Assembly: GCA_022574295.1 (NCBI GenBank)
Contig: JACZSJ010000012.1
Coordinates: 1-34,984 of the forward strand
Source of the DNA: Pseudomonadota bacterium
GTDB taxonomy: Bacteria; Pseudomonadota; Gammaproteobacteria; Eutrophobiales; Eutrophobiaceae
Length of the DNA: 34,984 nt
Direction of reading: 5' to 3'
Numbering within the stretch: the first letter of the stretch is position 1; every line of letters begins with the position of its first letter. The position numbers and the translations under genes are program-made. Positions 1-9,590 of the stretch are shown here, piece by piece. The notes beneath the pieces are model-generated. The model did no database searches. It was not told where the DNA came from and saw nothing but the letters and a program-made list of their open reading frames with translations.

Positions 1-220
1 GATATTCTTCGCCAGCCGTGTCCTGCAATACATAGACAAGATCGTTGGGAACCTCGTCCAGGTAGTGTCCGAAATATTCAAAACCCTCTGGCGATCCATC
101 AAACAGGTACGAGCTACCGAGATTATTATTGACCCAGTGATAAACTGCCAGTTTATCTGAACTGACAAGCAGTGCTCTTCTTGTAGAAGAGCTAAATTTT
201 GATTTTAGTGATGAGATCAT
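1..220 (-). CDS. Unknown pilus-cluster protein, 3'-truncated by window edge
   Basis: This gene is absent from the ORF track because it runs off the left edge. Reading the minus strand from an ATG at 220 gives 73 codons without a stop, starting MISSLKSKFSSSTRRALLV and continuing with residues such as AVYHWVNNNLGSSYLFDG. The start lies inside the end of mshG (29-base overlap), so translation is probably coupled to it. The N-terminus recalls the uncharacterised, GspL/PilM-like actin-fold proteins encoded beside GspF homologues in MSHA or type II clusters, but too little is visible to name a family. Function in pilus assembly is inferred only from position. Confidence 0.6.
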   Translation of the reverse strand, partial: MISSLKSKFSSSTRRALLVSSDKLAVYHWVNNNLGSSYLFDGSPEGFEYFGHYLDEVPNDLVYVLQDTAGEEY

Positions 221-1397
221 AAATTGGGCCTAGCACTGAAAACATCACCCAGGCAATAATACTCCCAAGAATCACCGTCATCCCTGGCTCAATCATCGTC
301 TGTAAACGCTCGATTGATTCTTTCACGTCCCGGGTATAAAAATAATTAATATTCTGCAGCGCAACCTCCAGTGCTCCAGTACTTTCACCAACACGTATCA
401 TTCTTAAAACCAAAGGTGGAAACAACTTGGCAGATTCAAAACTATTACTTAGCGTTACACCATCAGCAATCTGCACACCCACATGATGTACCGCTGCTTC
501 CATTGCCTTATTTCCAACAATCTTTTCTCCCGTCTTTATACAATCAACGATAGTGATTCCTGATGCATACATTATCGCAAAAAAACCCGCGAGTCTCGCC
601 AGCATTATTTTCCTGAGTATCGGCCCTACAAGCGGAATTTTAAGCTTGAATGCATCCACCTGGTAGTGAATTCTCGGACTGACTTTAATGCCGATAGACA
701 GCGCTACTACAAATATTGTTGGAATTCCAATTATCAGGTACCAGTAATGAACAAATGTATTCGACACATAAATAAGTACTTTTGTATGCACGGGGATCTC
801 CTGCCCCATGTTCCGAATAAAGCTTAATAATTCGGGGACCAGATAAATCATCAGAAAAAATATTACCCCTGTCACGACTGTACCAACAAAGAGTGGATAC
901 ATAAGCAATTTTTTTGTCATTGCTGCCTGCTCATCCTGCCATTTAAGGTTCTCACCTAATTCAAAAAATACAGTGCCAATTTCACCGGATTCCTCCCCTG
1001 CTTCTACCAGGGCCGTGAACACTTCAGAGAAAACCGATGGATAAGTACTCATGGCTTGTGAAAGTGTCTGGCCACCCTCAATCGCTTCATACATTGCTGA
1101 TAGCACTTCACGGAGTCTTGGGTTATCACTACTATCCCTGAGATCCGCAAGACTTTCTAATATTGGCACACCTGCCTTTGCTGTTTGTTCCAGATGGAAA
1201 CAAAGCGTAATCAGGTCTCTTCGCTTGACGCCACCGGCACTGGCTTTTAGTCCTGTCACCCCCAAATCCTTGCAGTTAACAAGATCAAGATCCATCTTTT
1301 GCAAACGCATTTCCAGATCAGCAACATTTACTGCGTCCATTCTGCCAGCATTTATTCTGCCTTTACTATCAATCCCTTTGTACCGAAAAGTATTCAT
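192..1397 (-). CDS. mshG: MSHA/type IV pilus inner-membrane platform protein (GspF/PilC family)
   Basis: This is a 401-residue GspF/PilC-type platform protein, the usual family length. Two GspF domains (about residues 65-190 and 268-390) each lead into membrane segments; hydrophobic stretches are visible near residues 166-188, 218-238 and 373-393. The conserved sequences VEAGEESGEIGTVF and VGESTGALE are typical of the two repeats. The protein sits in the inner membrane and couples the assembly ATPase to pilin insertion. It starts seven bases after the mshE stop and its own end overlaps the next gene, so it is part of one operon with mshE, mshN, mshL and mshM. The assignment to MshG rather than PilC or GspF rests on those neighbours. 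Confidence 0.9.
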   Translation of the reverse strand: MNTFRYKGIDSKGRINAGRMDAVNVADLEMRLQKMDLDLVNCKDLGVTGLKASAGGVKRRDLITLCFHLEQTAKAGVPILESLADLRDSSDNPRLREVLSAMYEAIEGGQTLSQAMSTYPSVFSEVFTALVEAGEESGEIGTVFFELGENLKWQDEQAAMTKKLLMYPLFVGTVVTGVIFFLMIYLVPELLSFIRNMGQEIPVHTKVLIYVSNTFVHYWYLIIGIPTIFVVALSIGIKVSPRIHYQVDAFKLKIPLVGPILRKIMLARLAGFFAIMYASGITIVDCIKTGEKIVGNKAMEAAVHHVGVQIADGVTLSNSFESAKLFPPLVLRMIRVGESTGALEVALQNINYFYTRDVKESIERLQTMIEPGMTVILGSIIAWVMFSVLGPIYDLITKIKI

Positions 1398-1404
1398 GAC
1401 TTCA

Positions 1405-3120
1405 TCAAGACTGCTTTAACCTTGTGGAAAGATCAACCACTCTTGTTATTTCTTCAAGACTGGAAGTACCGTCGAGAACACGTTCCGTACCGACTTCGAT
1501 TAATCTTTTAAAACCTTTGGATAAGGCAATGCGTAGTAATTCACTCTGGCTCCCTTTTCTGGCAAGTACTTCATCCATATCACTGTCAAACGTCAGGATC
1601 TCTACCAGGGCCATCCTGCCTTTATAGCCCGCTCCATCACAGGCCTTACATCCTTTTGATCGATAGATGGGCTGCTGTCTATCTGTTGCCTTTAAACCAA
1701 GTAAAGTCCTTTCCATACTTCCGATTTCGTAAGACTCACGGCATTTCTCACACAGCTTTCTCGCCAGACGCTGAGCGATTACACCGATCAGGTTCCCTGC
1801 AAGAATTTCGGCTTTGACACCAATATCCAGCAATCTTGGTATGACACCGATAGCAGAATTTGTATGTAGTGTTGAAAAAACCTGGTGACCGGTCATTGCT
1901 GCACGTAATGCCATACTTGCTGTATCTTCGTCACGAATTTCTCCCACCAGAATAATATCCGGATCCTGGCGCATCAATGAACGGATGCCACTGGCAAAAT
2001 CCAGTCTTGAAGTTTCGCTGATTGATGTTTGCCGAATTAAATTTGTTGGATATTCCACCGGATCTTCGAGCGTCATGATGTTCACTGACTCGGTATTCAG
2101 ATAGTTTAATATTGAATAAAGTGTTGTTGTCTTACCACTGCCTGTGGGCCCGGTCACCAGGATGATCCCTTCCGGTCTTGCCACCATCAATCTTAATGAT
2201 TCCATCGCATCATCGCGTATTCCCAGTTGATCCAGGCTGACAATCCCCTTCTGCCTGTCAAGTACACGCAATACAATATTCTCACCATGTATAGTAGGTA
2301 ATGTCGATACGCGAAAATCAACCTGCCTGCCTGAGAAAGTAAGAGAAATACGGCCATCTTGTGGGGCACGTACTTCTGCAATATCCATTCCAGACATGAC
2401 CTTTACCCGGACAGCAATTGCCGACCAGTAGCTCTTATGTAGACTACGTATCTGTTTCAATACGCCATCGATTCGATAGCGAAACCTGAGGAACCCTTCT
2501 TCAGGTTCAAAATGTATATCGGAAGCACCACGCTTTACCGCATCTGACAATAATGCATTCACAAGACGTACCACCGGCTGACTGTATTCATCGCTTGTTG
2601 CATCAAGGCTTTGGTAATCTATCTCGCCTGTTTCAATCTCATGTAAAATACCATCAACAGATAGTTCGAATCCGTAAAACAGATCAATCGCTTTTTCTAT
2701 CTCTGCTTCACCGGCAAGTAACGGCATGATTTCAATATCCTGTCCAATCTGGGCAGCAATTTTATCAATCAGGACAACATTCAATGTGTCCGTCATGGCA
2801 ACAGTAAGCTCATTCACACTGCGATCAAAGGTCAATGGCAAGATACGTAATTGACGTGCCATCTCCTTCGAAATCAGGGAAATCGCATCACTGTCCGGGA
2901 TCGCCCGGTCAAGGTTGATACTTTCCTGGCCAATTGCACCACCAATCACATCACGAATGATTGATTCTGTTGCGAATCCAAGGCGCACCAGAATTTTGCC
3001 CAGCAACTCTTTGCTCTTTTTTTGCTCGGTCAGTGCAATCTCTATCTGATCATGTGTCGTGACACCCTGTTTAACGAGGATCTCACCTAACCGAAGCGCT
3101 TTACTATGCGAACCTGTCAC
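1405..3120 (-). CDS. mshE: MSHA pilus assembly ATPase (GspE/PilB family, c-di-GMP-binding type)
   Basis: This 571-residue secretion ATPase powers pilus polymerisation on the cytoplasmic side of the platform. The N-terminal MshEN domain (residues about 8-150) opens with RLGEILVKQG and repeats with LGKILVRLG, matching the two-part RLGxxL..LGxxL motif known to bind cyclic di-GMP. The ATPase core has Walker A GPTGSGKTTT near residue 325, Walker B with ILVGEIRD, and a His box (STLHTN). A four-cysteine zinc site (CEKC...CKAC) follows, as in GspE/PilB. The start codon is GTG. The gene lies 15 bases after mshN and 7 bases before mshG. Confidence 0.92.
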   Translation of the reverse strand: MTGSHSKALRLGEILVKQGVTTHDQIEIALTEQKKSKELLGKILVRLGFATESIIRDVIGGAIGQESINLDRAIPDSDAISLISKEMARQLRILPLTFDRSVNELTVAMTDTLNVVLIDKIAAQIGQDIEIMPLLAGEAEIEKAIDLFYGFELSVDGILHEIETGEIDYQSLDATSDEYSQPVVRLVNALLSDAVKRGASDIHFEPEEGFLRFRYRIDGVLKQIRSLHKSYWSAIAVRVKVMSGMDIAEVRAPQDGRISLTFSGRQVDFRVSTLPTIHGENIVLRVLDRQKGIVSLDQLGIRDDAMESLRLMVARPEGIILVTGPTGSGKTTTLYSILNYLNTESVNIMTLEDPVEYPTNLIRQTSISETSRLDFASGIRSLMRQDPDIILVGEIRDEDTASMALRAAMTGHQVFSTLHTNSAIGVIPRLLDIGVKAEILAGNLIGVIAQRLARKLCEKCRESYEIGSMERTLLGLKATDRQQPIYRSKGCKACDGAGYKGRMALVEILTFDSDMDEVLARKGSQSELLRIALSKGFKRLIEVGTERVLDGTSSLEEITRVVDLSTRLKQS

Positions 3121-3135
3121 TATTTGTGCTTGTCT

Positions 3136-4839
3136 CTACTGTAAATCGGCCAAGCTAGACAATGCATTGATGCGGGAAATAATAACGGCCCTGTCAAAAC
3201 TGATGGAAGCAGAACCACCGCTAGATTGATTTGCCAGTTCCAGAGCTGCATTGTAATAATCGATTGCTGATTGCTGTTGACCAATATGGTCAAGGCTGAC
3301 TGCCAGGTTAAAAGCATAATCCGGGTTTGAAGTTTCTATGTTGTATGCATTAAAAAATGATTGCTGTGCCTCAGGCCATCTTGTCTGTACAGCATAAAGA
3401 CGTCCCAGTGAGTAATACAAAAAAGAATTATCTGGCTCTCTCTGGATAAATGTCTTGAGGATGCTTTCATTCCTCGCGTAATCCCCATCACGTTGATAAT
3501 TAATCAATGCTGCTTCAGCAACACTATCGCCGGGGTATAATCTCAATACTTCCAGGTAATTGTCATAGGCCTGGCGAAGTTGACCTTTGCGACTCAATAT
3601 CGCTGCAAGCCCGAGTAAAGCGTCTCGATTTTCAGGCAACTCTTTTAAAACGTTGCGATAACTTACCTCGGCTGAGTCATAGTCACCGACAAGATATTCC
3701 TGAAAGGCCTCATTAATCAATACACCGTGTTTATCGATGGATTTGCTACGACTGATTTTAATCAATCCTGGCTCAAGTATTATTTTTTCGGGTAATGTTT
3801 CAGCAATTGTTTCGACGACCACTGCTGCTGCATCACCAGTTACATCATCTTCTGATGGAGTCCAGATTTTTTCCTGATCCATTCCCTCCTTGACAATAAT
3901 TTCCCGACTACGCTCACCATCGGCAATGCCCTCCGCTGAAAATTCTGTCTGCCCTTCTCCAACAACCAATTCGTTTTCTTGCTCGATGACATCTGTAATC
4001 TCACCAGTGAACAAGCTGCTATCGACGTCCACACTTGACACCAATTCTTCAGGTAGCTCGATTATTAGTAAGGGCTCGGATTGACTTTCAATATCCCTGG
4101 CAACTAATGGGGACTTTATTGAGCGTTCAACCGGAACCGTGTAGTTAAATACAAATAATGATAACGAGACGGCAATGACAAGACACAGAACAGCAAAAAC
4201 ACCCCATTGCAAAACCTGATTACCGGGCTGAGAAGAAGATGCCGCAAATACCGTATGTGCAGCAACCGGTGTCGGACTGCCTCCCCCGATATCCTCTGCC
4301 AATTGTGCGGCAGAAACCGTTGCGCTGAAATATTCATCGCTCGCATCAGATAATGTCTCTGAGTCATACGGTTGCTCAGTCTGGAGGGTATCCTCTGCCT
4401 GATCCTCTGCCTGTTCAGCAGCCACCTCCTCGACTTGTAAATCATTCAGGGCAAATGTTTTATCCAGTTTTGGTGAGTGTTCGGATTCAGCGCTTTCACT
4501 GATTTTCAATTCAGTTTCGTCGGTTGTTGATAACTTACCATTAACTTCAATATTTTCACGGGTTAACTGCGGATCTGTCACTGGAGACAATGACAAGCCT
4601 TCTATTTCAGCCGTAGCATCCGGGGCTGACTCGCTAGTGGGCCGGGCTGAATCAACTGAATCATCCTCAATGCTTAACTCTTGCGTCAGTGTTCTGCCAT
4701 CCAGAGAATGATCCTGGTCTTGTTCCCGAGACTGTTCCTGAGACTGTTCCTGAGATTGTTCCTGCGCCTCCCTCAAGCGCTTCGCCGCCGCCTTTTTCTC
4801 CTGCTCCGCCTTTTTCAAGGCGTCCATCAACAGGCTCAC
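3136..4839 (-). CDS. mshN: TPR-repeat MSHA biogenesis protein (MshN-like)
   Basis: This 567-residue protein begins MSLLMDALKKAEQEKKAA, a basic coiled-coil start common to TPR proteins of MSHA loci, followed by tandem SQEQ repeats. A long acidic, low-complexity region leads to one membrane segment (about residues 213-236, WGVFAVLCLVIAVSLS). After it comes another acidic linker and a C-terminal TPR array, with recognisable units such as NRDALLGLAAILSRKGQLRQ and SFLYYSLGRLYAVQ. The TPR part should lie in the periplasm. The GTG start overlaps the mshL stop by four bases (GTGA). Position between mshL and mshE is that of mshN in Vibrio; the sequence family is variable, so the name is mostly positional. 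Confidence 0.75.
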   Translation of the reverse strand: MSLLMDALKKAEQEKKAAAKRLREAQEQSQEQSQEQSREQDQDHSLDGRTLTQELSIEDDSVDSARPTSESAPDATAEIEGLSLSPVTDPQLTRENIEVNGKLSTTDETELKISESAESEHSPKLDKTFALNDLQVEEVAAEQAEDQAEDTLQTEQPYDSETLSDASDEYFSATVSAAQLAEDIGGGSPTPVAAHTVFAASSSQPGNQVLQWGVFAVLCLVIAVSLSLFVFNYTVPVERSIKSPLVARDIESQSEPLLIIELPEELVSSVDVDSSLFTGEITDVIEQENELVVGEGQTEFSAEGIADGERSREIIVKEGMDQEKIWTPSEDDVTGDAAAVVVETIAETLPEKIILEPGLIKISRSKSIDKHGVLINEAFQEYLVGDYDSAEVSYRNVLKELPENRDALLGLAAILSRKGQLRQAYDNYLEVLRLYPGDSVAEAALINYQRDGDYARNESILKTFIQREPDNSFLYYSLGRLYAVQTRWPEAQQSFFNAYNIETSNPDYAFNLAVSLDHIGQQQSAIDYYNAALELANQSSGGSASISFDRAVIISRINALSSLADLQ

Positions 4840-6503
4840 AAGCCACCTTCTCCTTGCTCTAAGTTACTGCTCAATGGATGATAATCTTTGGATAGATATT
4901 TTTTGTACTCTTGTAAATCACCCTCGAGACTGGGGTTTCGAATAATTGTCGGCCGCAGGAAGATAACCAGTTCTGTTTTAGTGTATTGTGCAGAAGTTGA
5001 TTTGAACAGATTACCGAAAAAACCCAGATCTTTAACACCTGGAAGTCCGGCATCGTTATCCCGTGTTGAATCTTGCATCAACCCACCTAATACCCCTATC
5101 TGCCCATCATTCAGCTTTAATACGGATTCCATTTCCCTGACAGCAATTTCTGGCACCGGGTTTGTTACTGTTGTTACCAAACCAGTCACTGGATTCGTAA
5201 CAAAAAGATTTGGATTTGGATCATTTACAAATCGAAGGACTCTTGAGATCGTTGGCCGCACATTTAACGATATCTCCCCATTCTCACTAATTTGTGGTGT
5301 CAGCGACATGACAATACCAACAGGAACTGTCTTAACAGTTGTATCTATCGTCGTTATCGCTGCACCACCCAGTGTACCCGGGGTAGTTTCTGCATCTATC
5401 TCAAAATAAACAATATTATCAACAACCTTCAACAAAGCAGTGTGGTTATTCAAGACCATGATCTGTGGGCTGGATAAAATTTTGGTATCTCCAAATTCAT
5501 CCAATAGGGTTATTGTTGCCGTTAAACTTCTCTCACTTGTAGGTTTATCATCAACTCGTGCTTGTAACACAAATGAACTCAATACGGCGGGGACAAGAGG
5601 CACACCCGCCAATGTCGTCGAAATTAAATCAATGCCGGTAAGATTTCGATCTATAAATGACCAATCAATTCCTGCCTGATAATCTTGATTTAGTGTTACT
5701 TCAACAATGGTTGTCTGGATAAGTACCTGGCGTTTTGCGCTGACAAGCACCTGGTCGATAAAAGATTGTATCTGTTCATGTTGCGAAGCCGTAGCTCTGA
5801 CAGTGAGAATACCTGATTCAGGATTAGGGATGACTGTTGTGGTGACCGGTACTTGTCCACCGGAGACACCCGTTGTTTCTTCTCCTAATATTGCCGAAAT
5901 ATTAGACACCAGCCTGGCCCAGAAGTAATGGGCTGAATTTGTACTTACATCAGTCGTTGAAGTATTCCCGCCACCACCAGTGGACTCAACATCGCCACCA
6001 CTGGTTGAAGCAATTTGGGTTGAGACAGTATTGGTACTTGTCGTGTTCCGGGATAGATTAACGTAGTCAATGGTATACGTTCTCAAAAATGGATTGTCTG
6101 GTTGAATATAAAGGTTGTCTCCAGATGATTCATACCTCAAATCTACCTGACGCGCGATGCGATCAAGGATTTGAGGAAATGTTTGGTCAATCGCATTAAT
6201 CGTCACCACACCTTCAATCGCCGGATGAATATCGACATTGATCTGGGCATCTCGGGCCAGGGCGAACAACAATTCCTTAACCGGCACTTCATTGACCACA
6301 ACCGTGTATTTTTCAAGTTCGACTGCGGGTGCGGGTGCGGCTAGAATTGGTGCCTGCGTGACCAGCTCCGGGATTTCTCCAGCAGCCTTAGTTTCTGCAT
6401 CAATATGTCCAGATGAGGGAACAAATGGTTTAGGTTCGATTTCTGCACAAGCTGTCAGAAATGAAACCAGAATGATGCTACTGATTAATATAAATTTTCT
6501 CAT
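4836..6503 (-). CDS. mshL: MSHA pilus secretin (outer-membrane channel lipoprotein)
   Basis: This 555-residue secretin forms the outer-membrane pore for the MSHA-type pilus. It starts with a lipoprotein signal, MRKFILISSIILVSFLTAC, with lipobox LTAC. An STN/N0 domain follows (residues about 70-130, VNEVPVKELLFALARDAQIN). Next come a Ser/Thr/Gly-rich linker (near 155-190) and an N1-type domain, then the secretin core with QVLIQTTIVEVTLN, LSSPQIMVLNNHTALLKV and the closing VLGGLMQDSTRDNDAGLPG and TELVIFLRPTII signatures. A 100-base AT-rich gap separates it from mshM, the only sizeable gap in the operon; I found no clear promoter there. Confidence 0.9.
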   Translation of the reverse strand: MRKFILISSIILVSFLTACAEIEPKPFVPSSGHIDAETKAAGEIPELVTQAPILAAPAPAVELEKYTVVVNEVPVKELLFALARDAQINVDIHPAIEGVVTINAIDQTFPQILDRIARQVDLRYESSGDNLYIQPDNPFLRTYTIDYVNLSRNTTSTNTVSTQIASTSGGDVESTGGGGNTSTTDVSTNSAHYFWARLVSNISAILGEETTGVSGGQVPVTTTVIPNPESGILTVRATASQHEQIQSFIDQVLVSAKRQVLIQTTIVEVTLNQDYQAGIDWSFIDRNLTGIDLISTTLAGVPLVPAVLSSFVLQARVDDKPTSERSLTATITLLDEFGDTKILSSPQIMVLNNHTALLKVVDNIVYFEIDAETTPGTLGGAAITTIDTTVKTVPVGIVMSLTPQISENGEISLNVRPTISRVLRFVNDPNPNLFVTNPVTGLVTTVTNPVPEIAVREMESVLKLNDGQIGVLGGLMQDSTRDNDAGLPGVKDLGFFGNLFKSTSAQYTKTELVIFLRPTIIRNPSLEGDLQEYKKYLSKDYHPLSSNLEQGEGGL

Positions 6504-6603
6504 GCTTTATTGTCCACGATCTCAGCAAAAATACAGACTTGTACCTAGTATAAACCAAAAGATTATAATATTTCTATAACTACTTAATATTAAATAGATT
6601 TTC

Positions 6604-8022
6604 TCAATTCATTCTTGGTCTGTATATGAAGGATGCGCATTTTTCACATACTCGCCCTGATGTGACCTCCAATTTAACCTCCGGGGGAATCTCCAGCAAT
6701 TGTTGTTTAAAACGTTCGAACTCCCTGTCGGTCAAGCCAATCGCGATGGGCCCTGACAGCGCCAATGATACTTCTTCTTCCGCTACGTTGATACTTTCTG
6801 CCGCGCTCTGGTGCTGAAACAACGTGTCTACGCTGGACAGTGGTTTGATTTCACTAATCATTTTCAATCCGCCTTGGTCGAATTTACCCAGACCCGATAT
6901 GCCCAGCTCCAGTAATTGACTGCCTTCGAACCCCGCAACGACTAATTGACCTTCTTGCGCTATCTCATCAGTGGACAGACTCTCACCATCCTGAGGCAAA
7001 TATATTGTTTCAGCCTGTACTTCTTGAGGCCTGTTTTCTGACATTTGTCCTTTAACAACCTGAGCATTGCCTGACTTTGCATTGGTATCAAATGCACTCT
7101 GAATAGCATGTATTCCCTGATTGATTTTTCCCGGAAAAACCAGGCTTCCAAATAACACCAGCAGTATTAAGGCAGTTGTGGCGGCCAGAGCAGGTGTCAG
7201 AATTGATCTATTTTTAATAAATTCACTATCTCGTGCCGCTAATTTTACATGACTCGATGTCACCTGATGGGTGTTCCCTGCATAAGCCGCAAGCAAAGAC
7301 TTGTCCGCAAGGATATTAATCCGCCTGATCAAACCTTTTGAATATTTGGTGATGGCCCTGACTGCGGATGTTGAGAAAACATCGGCCGAACGATAACCGC
7401 ATGTCCGCAGGCGTGAATTCAAATAATCCTTAACATCATTTGTCTTAAATGGTGTTAATTGAAAACTGTAGGTAATTCTTTCTTTGAGCTGCCTGATCTC
7501 TCGTGTCGAAATCATCTGGTCGAGTTCAGGTTGGCCAAACAGTACAATCTGTAACAACTTGTGCTGGCTGGTCTCCAGATTACTGAGCAAGCGGATTTCC
7601 TCCAGTGTAGCAATGGGCATTCCCTGTGCTTCCTCGACAAACACGACTATCTGTTTATTTTCAGCATGTCTTTCGAGTAAATATTTTTGCAATTCATTCA
7701 TCACTTTCAAGCGATTGTCTTTTTCTGTGACATTCAGTTTCAGTTCAAAAGCAATCGCATGCAGGATATTCTCTGGAGACAGACTGGGGTTGGCGAGATA
7801 AACGATTTCGACATTGTCAGGTAACTCAACTTCCAGCATCCTGCAAAGCATGGTTTTCCCGGCACCCACTTCACCAACGACTTTGACAATACCTTCGCCC
7901 TGTGTGACGGCATAAATGAGTGCCTGAAGTACAGCACCACGGTTTCCACCCGGGAAAAACAGGCTGGTATCCGGCGTAATTTTGAAGGGCGGCTGTTTCA
8001 GGCCAAAATATTCGTAGTACAC
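6604..8022 (-). CDS. mshM: MSHA biogenesis AAA ATPase (MshM/ExeA family)
   Basis: This is a 472-residue ExeA-type ATPase. It opens with YYEYFGLKQPPFKITPD, the usual family start. Walker A GEVGAGKT is at residues 50-57, Walker B IVVFVEEAQ at about 125-133, and LLSNLET follows in the sensor region. A single membrane segment (about 277-297) precedes a C-terminal periplasmic region with little similarity to anything I recognise, ending in a CEKC pair. ExeA relatives help place the secretin through the cell wall, so the pairing with mshL next door fits. The start abuts the stop of the upstream response-regulator gene, showing co-transcription. Confidence 0.85.
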   Translation of the reverse strand: MYYEYFGLKQPPFKITPDTSLFFPGGNRGAVLQALIYAVTQGEGIVKVVGEVGAGKTMLCRMLEVELPDNVEIVYLANPSLSPENILHAIAFELKLNVTEKDNRLKVMNELQKYLLERHAENKQIVVFVEEAQGMPIATLEEIRLLSNLETSQHKLLQIVLFGQPELDQMISTREIRQLKERITYSFQLTPFKTNDVKDYLNSRLRTCGYRSADVFSTSAVRAITKYSKGLIRRINILADKSLLAAYAGNTHQVTSSHVKLAARDSEFIKNRSILTPALAATTALILLVLFGSLVFPGKINQGIHAIQSAFDTNAKSGNAQVVKGQMSENRPQEVQAETIYLPQDGESLSTDEIAQEGQLVVAGFEGSQLLELGISGLGKFDQGGLKMISEIKPLSSVDTLFQHQSAAESINVAEEEVSLALSGPIAIGLTDREFERFKQQLLEIPPEVKLEVTSGRVCEKCASFIYRPRMN

Positions 8023-9489
8023 TTAGTATGTTGCCTCGTCGTCGATCCCCAGTCGCTGCATCCTGCTGTAAAGTGTCGTGCGATTTATCCCAAGCCGTCG
8101 CGCGGCCTTGCTCAAGTTGCCTCCGCTTAGTCGCATCGCTCCAAGAATATACTTCTTCTCACGTTCGCTCAGTACCTCATCCAGTTGAAAAGAATTGTCT
8201 GATAATGCCTGTTCGATACGTGTTTGCTCATTGTTTACATCTGCACTGGGCATTATCAGGATATTTTCTTCTAACTCGGCCTGCAGCTGTTTAACATCGA
8301 CTTTTTTACCCGGATACTTTGCCCCCAATCGAATGACGATATTACGCAGTTCCCTGACATTCCCCGGGAATGAATATCCCACCAGTAACTTCTCAGCAGC
8401 AGATGTTAACGAGAATGAATCAGCACCTGTCGAGTAGAGTTTACGAAAATGACTTAATAAAAGCAGACAGTCCCTTTCTCTTTCCCTCAGGGGCGGGACA
8501 TTCACGGTCAGAACACTGATCCGATGATATAAATCCTGACGAAACTCACCTGCGCGAACTGCCTCTTTCAGGTCTTTGTTTGACGCAGCAATAATTCTCG
8601 CCCTGGATACTCTGGTACTGGTTTCACCCAAACGATAATACTCACCATTCTCCAGCACCCTTAATAGTTTTGCTTGAAGATTCAGAGGCAGCTCACCAAT
8701 CTCATCCAGAAATAAACTGCCTTCTCCTGCATCTTCAAAAAATCCCGCCCGGTTTGTGGTCGCGCCTGTGAAGGCTCCCTTCACATAACCAAACAGCTGT
8801 GCTTCCAGTAATTCAGCGGTGAATGCCGCGCAGTTGATGATTAGAAAAGGTGCTTCAGAACGCGCACTATTTTTATGTGTGTATTGTGCTACGAGTTCCT
8901 TGCCGCTACCCGATTCCCCCTCAATAAGGACCGGGAAAGGTGTGTCAGAAAACTGATCAATCAATTGGTGTAATGTCACTATCGCGGGACTTTCACCAAG
9001 CAAACCGCTCTCACTTTGGCTCTGTTCATCTTCTGTCAACTCTGCTTCAAGCATCATCATCTGATGATTTAGTCTTGCCCGTAATAAATTGACATCGCAA
9101 GGTTTGGACACAAAGTCGACAGCACCAAGCGTCAGTGCGTGCCGTATATTAGCTTTTTCGCTCTGCCCGGAGAGAACGAGGATTTTCATATTGTAATTGA
9201 AGGCCTGTAATTCATCGATTAATGCAAAACCTTCGTCAGGTAAATGTTGTGCAGGAGGCAGGCCCAGATCAACCAATGCCAGAGAGGGAGTTTCAGTCAT
9301 TTTTTGCAGGAGAGATTTCGCCTGTGCACGACTTTCAGCGACGACTACCTGATAGTCTTCCTCAAGTGCAAGCGCCAGGGATTCTGCTATCAGCGGATCA
9401 TCATCAACCAGGAGTAACAGGGGTTTATGCCCCGTGACCTGATCTACCATTTTTTCCTGATCTAAGTGGGCAGTGCTTTTTTTTGCCAA
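8023..9489 (-). CDS. Sigma-54-dependent response regulator (PrsR-like)
   Basis: This is an NtrC-type activator. A receiver domain begins LLLLVDDDPLIAESLALA, with its phospho-acceptor aspartate in ALVDLGLPP (residue about 74 from the chosen start) and the conserved lysine in FVSKPCD. The AAA+ domain has Walker A GESGSGKE (about 191-198), the sigma-54 contact motif GAFTGA (238-243) and Walker B SLFLDEIG. A Fis-type helix-turn-helix (NLSKAARRLGINRTTLYSRM) closes the protein. The ORF track starts at a TTG at 9552, but a TTG at 9489 has a strong AGGGGA ribosome site six bases ahead, so I use it. The receiver resembles the PEP-CTERM regulator PrsR. Position at the head of the pilus operon suggests it controls pilus or surface genes. 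No histidine kinase is in the window. Confidence 0.85.
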   Translation of the reverse strand: MAKKSTAHLDQEKMVDQVTGHKPLLLLVDDDPLIAESLALALEEDYQVVVAESRAQAKSLLQKMTETPSLALVDLGLPPAQHLPDEGFALIDELQAFNYNMKILVLSGQSEKANIRHALTLGAVDFVSKPCDVNLLRARLNHQMMMLEAELTEDEQSQSESGLLGESPAIVTLHQLIDQFSDTPFPVLIEGESGSGKELVAQYTHKNSARSEAPFLIINCAAFTAELLEAQLFGYVKGAFTGATTNRAGFFEDAGEGSLFLDEIGELPLNLQAKLLRVLENGEYYRLGETSTRVSRARIIAASNKDLKEAVRAGEFRQDLYHRISVLTVNVPPLRERERDCLLLLSHFRKLYSTGADSFSLTSAAEKLLVGYSFPGNVRELRNIVIRLGAKYPGKKVDVKQLQAELEENILIMPSADVNNEQTRIEQALSDNSFQLDEVLSEREKKYILGAMRLSGGNLSKAARRLGINRTTLYSRMQRLGIDDEATY

Positions 9490-9590
9490 AACGCTTCCCC
9501 TCTGCGGGATTCGAGTAGACTTGAACATACAGGCTTGGCCATATTTCGGCAAGCCTGAACGTTTATATAACCTTCATTAAATCATCACTT

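Noticed and set aside
4888-5409. A 173-codon plus-strand ORF inside mshL
   Set aside because: It is the antisense shadow of the conserved secretin core.
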